64,000 nucleotides of DNA. Source: Palsa-506 sp963786975. GTDB lineage: Bacteria; Actinomycetota; Actinomycetes; Streptosporangiales; Streptosporangiaceae. A program made the translations under genes and the position numbers. The stretch covers positions 434,001 through 498,000 of the forward strand of contig CAWBBE010000008.1 of assembly GCA_963786975.1 (NCBI GenBank). The letters run 5' to 3'. Positions 60,689 to 64,000 of the stretch are shown here, piece after piece; the stretch's first letter is position 1, and every line of letters starts with the position of its first letter. Below the pieces are notes generated by a model that did not search any database, was not told the origin of the DNA, and worked only from the letters and a program-made list of their open reading frames with translations.

Positions 60689-63505
60689 TCAGCGGGCTAG
60701 CGCGGGCTCGGCCGCCGCCCGCGGCTCGAGCGCGGCGGCCAGCTCGGCGCGCGAGCGGATATCGAGCTTCTGGAACACGTGCGTGAGGTGCGTCTCGACG
60801 GTGCGCTGCGTCACGTACAGCCGCTCGGCAATTGCGCGGTTGCCGTGCCCCCGAGCGGCCAGCTGGGCGACGCGGTACTCGGCCGGGGTGAGCGCGCCGG
60901 GACCGCTGAGCGCACTGCGCCGAGGACGGGCGCCGACCGCGTTGAGCTCCTCGCGCGCGCGCCGGGCGAGCAAGCGCATGCCGCTCCGGTCGGCCTGCTC
61001 GAGTGCGCGCCGGAGCGGGGCGCGGGCCTCCGCCCGCCGGTTCGCTCGCCTCAGCGCCGCACCGAGAGCGACCAGAGCGCGGGTGTACTCGAGCCGCGCC
61101 GGTGAGCCCGCCAGCATCTCGACCGCCCGTTCCAGATGCGGGATCGGCTCGGTCATGGTGCGGGCGAGCACCCGCAGCGCCGCACCGCGGGCGCCTGGCG
61201 TGCCGAGCCGTTCGCTGAGCTCGAGCTGCTCGCGCGCGAGCCGCTGCGCCGCTGCGGTCTCGCCCAGTACGACGAGCGCCTCGACCGCCTCGGCGCGCCA
61301 GCCCGCGAACACCGGGTGGGACACGCCGAGTTCGTCGGCGCGGGCGGCGGCACCGCGGGCATCGGCCAGCGCAACCTCGGGCCGGTGCTGCGCGAGCCGC
61401 AGCCGGGCCCGGCCCTGCAGCAGCAGCGGCGCCGCGAGTGCGCCGTCCGGCGGCTCAGCCTGCTGGCCTGCGGCGGTCAGCGCCGCGTCCGCGGCGGTTA
61501 GGTCGTCTGCCTCCACGAGCGCGTCGACGAGGAACGACAGGCACCACAGCATCGCTGGCGCCGGTGATACGGGCAGCTTGTACTCGAACGCGAGCCTGGC
61601 GTCCGCCTCGGCATCGCGTATCTCACCCGCCCGCACGAGCGCCATCGCCCGGAACATGCTGCTGTGGGTGAGCGCCATCAGCCAGCCCCGTGGGCGCGCG
61701 ATGTCGATGAGCGCCTCGCACTGGGCAAGCGCGGTGCCCAGCTCGTCCCCAGCGATCAGGGTCAGCGTCGTGACCGACCACAGCAGGGAGCCAGGCTCGG
61801 CGGCCAGCGCTCCCTGCTCCAGTACGGGGCGCAGCAGGGCCAGGGCCTTCGCCGCCGGCTGGTTCTCGAACATGGCCCCCGCCGCCGCCGTCACCCGCCA
61901 CAGTTCGAGCGCCGAAGGCCCCGGCCGGTGCTCACGCACGTAGCGGCGCGCCTCCCCGATCGTCGACGCGTGCACCCAGCCATTGCAAGCGAGCTCCGCC
62001 TCCAGCCGCTCGCGCAACTCGGGCGGATACGCCTCAGCCTGCTCCAGCGCCTGACGGCAGAGCGCGACGGCCGGGTCGAAGCGCCCGCTCAGCCCGAGCG
62101 CGCGTGCACCGCTCAGCGCTATCGCCCCGCGCTGAAGAGGCGTGGCGGCGGCGACCGCCTCGTGCAGCAGGTCAAAAGCGTCCGGCTGCATGTACGCGGC
62201 GAGCGCGAGGCCGAGCTCAAGCCGCACGTCAGCGTCCTCAGCGGCGTCGGGCGGCGGCTCGGCGACCGCTCGCCGCAGGTACGCTGCCGCGCTCTGCGGG
62301 GCGCCCCGCCCACTAGCCCGCCGGGCCGCGTCGCGCAGCGTCGAGACGGTCGCAGCCTCGCACGCCGGCTCGGTGTGCAGCAGGTGCAGCCCGATCCGCT
62401 CCGGATCGGCGCGCTCGCTCGCGAGCATTGCGGCGGCGTCTGCGTGCCGGAGCGCCCGCTCGCCCGCCGGCAGGCTCGCGTACAACGTTCCCGCGATCAG
62501 CGGGTGCGCGAGCGTCAGCCCAGGACCGTCCTCGAGCAGCCCGACGGCCCGCAGCGCATCAGCGGCGCCGGCCGCGCCGGCGAGTTCGAGCCGGGCAAGC
62601 CCGGCGGCATGGCGCAACGCAGTGCCGGGGCCCAGGACGGCGACGGCGCTGGCCAGCGACTCTGCGCCGTCCGGCAGCCGCGCGAGCTGGCGCTCGATGA
62701 CGCGCGCGACCTGCTCAGACCCGAATGCTTCCAGCCGCGCAGAGGCCTCGTCGTCCGGTGCGATGCCGTCGGCGACGAGCTGGGTGAGCAGGGCGCCGAG
62801 CAGGAAAGGGTTGCCGCCAGAGACGGCATGGCACGCGTGGGCGAACACGGCGCTCGCTGCGGGCAGGCGCTCGCGCACGAGCGTCTCCGTGGCCACCGGC
62901 CCGAGCGCCCGCGGGCGCACGGGCGGCTCAGCCATGCTGGCCAGAAGCTCTGCCAGCAGCTCGGGTGCCGCGGCTGGCTCGCCCGAGCGCACCGCGCAGA
63001 CCACGCCGACCCGCAGCTCGACGAGGGAGCGCGCCAGCAGCGCCAGCCACCGCAGCGACGGCGCATCGGCCCAATGGACGTCGTCGATGACGAGCACGGC
63101 GGGGCCGCGCTCACCGAGGTTGCTGGCCAGCCAGACGAGTCCGCGCGCTGCGGAGTGCATCGCATCGCCCGCAAGAACCGGCTCCTCCGCCTCGGTGGCG
63201 AGTGCACGCTCGGCCAGTCCCGCTGCGCCGACCGTCAACTCGTCCCACCCCGGGCTGGTCCGCAGCGGTTCAAAGAGCTGGCGTGCCATACCCCAGGCAG
63301 CGTGCTGTTCGAGCGGGCTGCAGCGCGCGCGGAGCACCGTCGCGCCGGCCATCCGGGCGGTCCGGCCTGCAGCCGCGAGCAGCGTGGACTTGCCGATGCC
63401 GGCCGGGCCCTCGACCACTATCACGCGACCCGATCCCGCACGCGCCACCGCGAGCCGACGGCCAAGCTCAGCCAGCTCGACGTCGCGGTCCAGCAGCGCG
63501 CGCAT
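60689..63505 (-). CDS. LuxR-family regulator with AAA ATPase domain (LAL type), third copy
   Basis: 938 aa from the ATG at 63505; an in-frame ATG at 63550 is an alternative and neither has a strong ribosome site. Starts LLDRDVELAELGRRLAVARA, Walker A VEGPAGIGKSTLL (about 32-43) and Walker B VLVIDDVHWADAPS. Long helical repeats follow, then the C-terminal LuxR domain LTPAEYRVAQLAARGHGNRA with TQRTVETHLTHVFQKLD. Divergent from a methyltransferase gene with about 140 bp between, which makes that gene a possible target. It is the third LAL regulator in the window and clearly divergent in sequence from the other two. Confidence 0.92.
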   Translation of the reverse strand: MRALLDRDVELAELGRRLAVARAGSGRVIVVEGPAGIGKSTLLAAAGRTARMAGATVLRARCSPLEQHAAWGMARQLFEPLRTSPGWDELTVGAAGLAERALATEAEEPVLAGDAMHSAARGLVWLASNLGERGPAVLVIDDVHWADAPSLRWLALLARSLVELRVGVVCAVRSGEPAAAPELLAELLASMAEPPVRPRALGPVATETLVRERLPAASAVFAHACHAVSGGNPFLLGALLTQLVADGIAPDDEASARLEAFGSEQVARVIERQLARLPDGAESLASAVAVLGPGTALRHAAGLARLELAGAAGAADALRAVGLLEDGPGLTLAHPLIAGTLYASLPAGERALRHADAAAMLASERADPERIGLHLLHTEPACEAATVSTLRDAARRASGRGAPQSAAAYLRRAVAEPPPDAAEDADVRLELGLALAAYMQPDAFDLLHEAVAAATPLQRGAIALSGARALGLSGRFDPAVALCRQALEQAEAYPPELRERLEAELACNGWVHASTIGEARRYVREHRPGPSALELWRVTAAAGAMFENQPAAKALALLRPVLEQGALAAEPGSLLWSVTTLTLIAGDELGTALAQCEALIDIARPRGWLMALTHSSMFRAMALVRAGEIRDAEADARLAFEYKLPVSPAPAMLWCLSFLVDALVEADDLTAADAALTAAGQQAEPPDGALAAPLLLQGRARLRLAQHRPEVALADARGAAARADELGVSHPVFAGWRAEAVEALVVLGETAAAQRLAREQLELSERLGTPGARGAALRVLARTMTEPIPHLERAVEMLAGSPARLEYTRALVALGAALRRANRRAEARAPLRRALEQADRSGMRLLARRAREELNAVGARPRRSALSGPGALTPAEYRVAQLAARGHGNRAIAERLYVTQRTVETHLTHVFQKLDIRSRAELAAALEPRAAAEPALAR

Positions 63506-63643
63506 ACACGAAGCTAACGCCGCCTGCGCGGACAGCACAAGCGCTCGCATGGGGGCCCGGGAAACCTCGTGGCCGCCTCCACGATGCGTTCGCGTCGGCG
63601 CGTAACGAGCATCGGTCCTGGTGACCGACCGAAAGGACTCCAA

Positions 63644-64000
63644 ATGAGCACTACCCAAGCCGAGCGGCGGCAAGATGGCTACGCGCTGGGACGCACGCCG
63701 GAGGAATACGAGCGCCTGCGCGCGCAGTCGCGCGTGTGGGAAGCCGCGACCGGGCGCCTGCTGGACCAGGTCGGCCTCGCGCCCGGCGCGAGCTGCCTGG
63801 ACGCCGGCTGCGGACCGGGCGAGACGATGCGGATGATGGCGCAGCGGGTCGGGCCCGCGGGCCGCGTGCTGGGCATCGACGTGGACGCCCCGCTCGGCGC
63901 CATGACCCAGGCGACGCTGCATGGCGCGGGCCACCGTCACTGCCACTTTCACGCGCAAGACCTCACCGCCAGCGGGCCGATCCCGGGCGCACCGTTCGAC
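63644..64000 (+). CDS. SAM-dependent methyltransferase (5' part; cut by window edge)
   Basis: 119 residues to the window end from the ATG at 63644, with GAAAGGA upstream. The class I Rossmann motif I reads SCLDAGCGPGETMRMMAQRV (GCGPG glycine loop), followed by RVLGIDVDAPL (motif II acidic residue). The start YALGRTPEEYERLRAQSRVW is typical of small-molecule methyltransferases of the UbiE/Methyltransf_25 type. The substrate-binding part lies outside the window. Divergent from the LuxR-type regulator. Confidence 0.9.
   Translation, partial: MSTTQAERRQDGYALGRTPEEYERLRAQSRVWEAATGRLLDQVGLAPGASCLDAGCGPGETMRMMAQRVGPAGRVLGIDVDAPLGAMTQATLHGAGHRHCHFHAQDLTASGPIPGAPFD

Noticed and set aside
1..64000. 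CRISPR arrays, tRNA, rRNA, toxin-antitoxin or phage defence modules
   Set aside because: I looked for regular repeats, RNA gene signatures and typical defence domains and saw none; the NYN-domain protein alone is not evidence of a defence system.

Overview
The window is very GC-rich DNA with dense genes, many GTG/TTG starts, four-base start/stop overlaps and strong GGAGG-type ribosome sites. With three large LuxR-type ATPase regulators, a PucR regulator, a PadR/ABC/FtsX operon, and YihY, DUF2252 and ABC1-kinase genes, it looks like the chromosome of a soil actinobacterium (Streptosporangiales-like or a related deep lineage; inferred, not proven). I saw no rRNA, tRNA, CRISPR array, prophage or intact insertion sequence.

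Layout. 1-2.7 kb: a partial ParA-type ATPase divergent from a NYN/LOTUS RNase-like gene, then a DUF1801 gene joined to an AlkZ-like remnant. 2.8-6.3 kb: a LuxR-type ATPase regulator divergent from a GNAT acetyltransferase whose ribosome site lies in a perfect 14-bp hairpin. 6.3-9.9 kb: a PadR-ABC-FtsX export operon with a perfect palindromic operator. 10-26 kb, all minus strand: a sugar-degradation operon (GH78, GH3, GH3, GH43, GH42, transketolase). At its head is a chimeric gene in which most of a UvrA-like ATPase is fused in frame to the C-terminal end of a putative glycoside hydrolase.

26-36.3 kb: a catabolic cluster with a PHA synthase remnant, two acyl-CoA dehydrogenases (one frameshifted), an internally deleted pyrophosphatase, aldehyde dehydrogenase, acyl-CoA ligase, a PHA-depolymerase-like hydrolase, a PucR regulator and acetoacetate decarboxylase. 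The aldehyde dehydrogenase and acetoacetate decarboxylase promoters share an 87-bp colinear element, which suggests one regulon, perhaps under the PucR protein between them. 36.3-49.6 kb: an HD-GYP/LuxR protein (frameshifted), a GH13 alpha-amylase-family enzyme, an ECF-like sigma factor with a membrane partner, an MFS pseudogene, a HAD dehalogenase, a second LuxR-type ATPase, a DUF417-like membrane protein and a DsbA-like oxidoreductase. 49.6-64 kb: a transposase remnant, an esterase, a membrane-anchored diacylglycerol-kinase-like protein, YihY, DUF2252, a peptidoglycan-binding protein, a haloperoxidase-like hydrolase, glutaminase, an ABC1 kinase, a third LuxR-type ATPase and the start of a methyltransferase.

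The most striking overall property is gene disruption. About a dozen loci are frameshifted, internally deleted, truncated or fused, often with clean in-frame junctions. This is either real decay by deletion or an assembly with indel/deletion errors; reads would decide. I found no clearly new defence or biosynthetic system. The best leads are the UvrA-glycosidase chimera, the shared PucR-cluster promoter element, the ribosome-site hairpin, and the ParA / NYN-LOTUS pair with its hairpin-rich divergent promoter.
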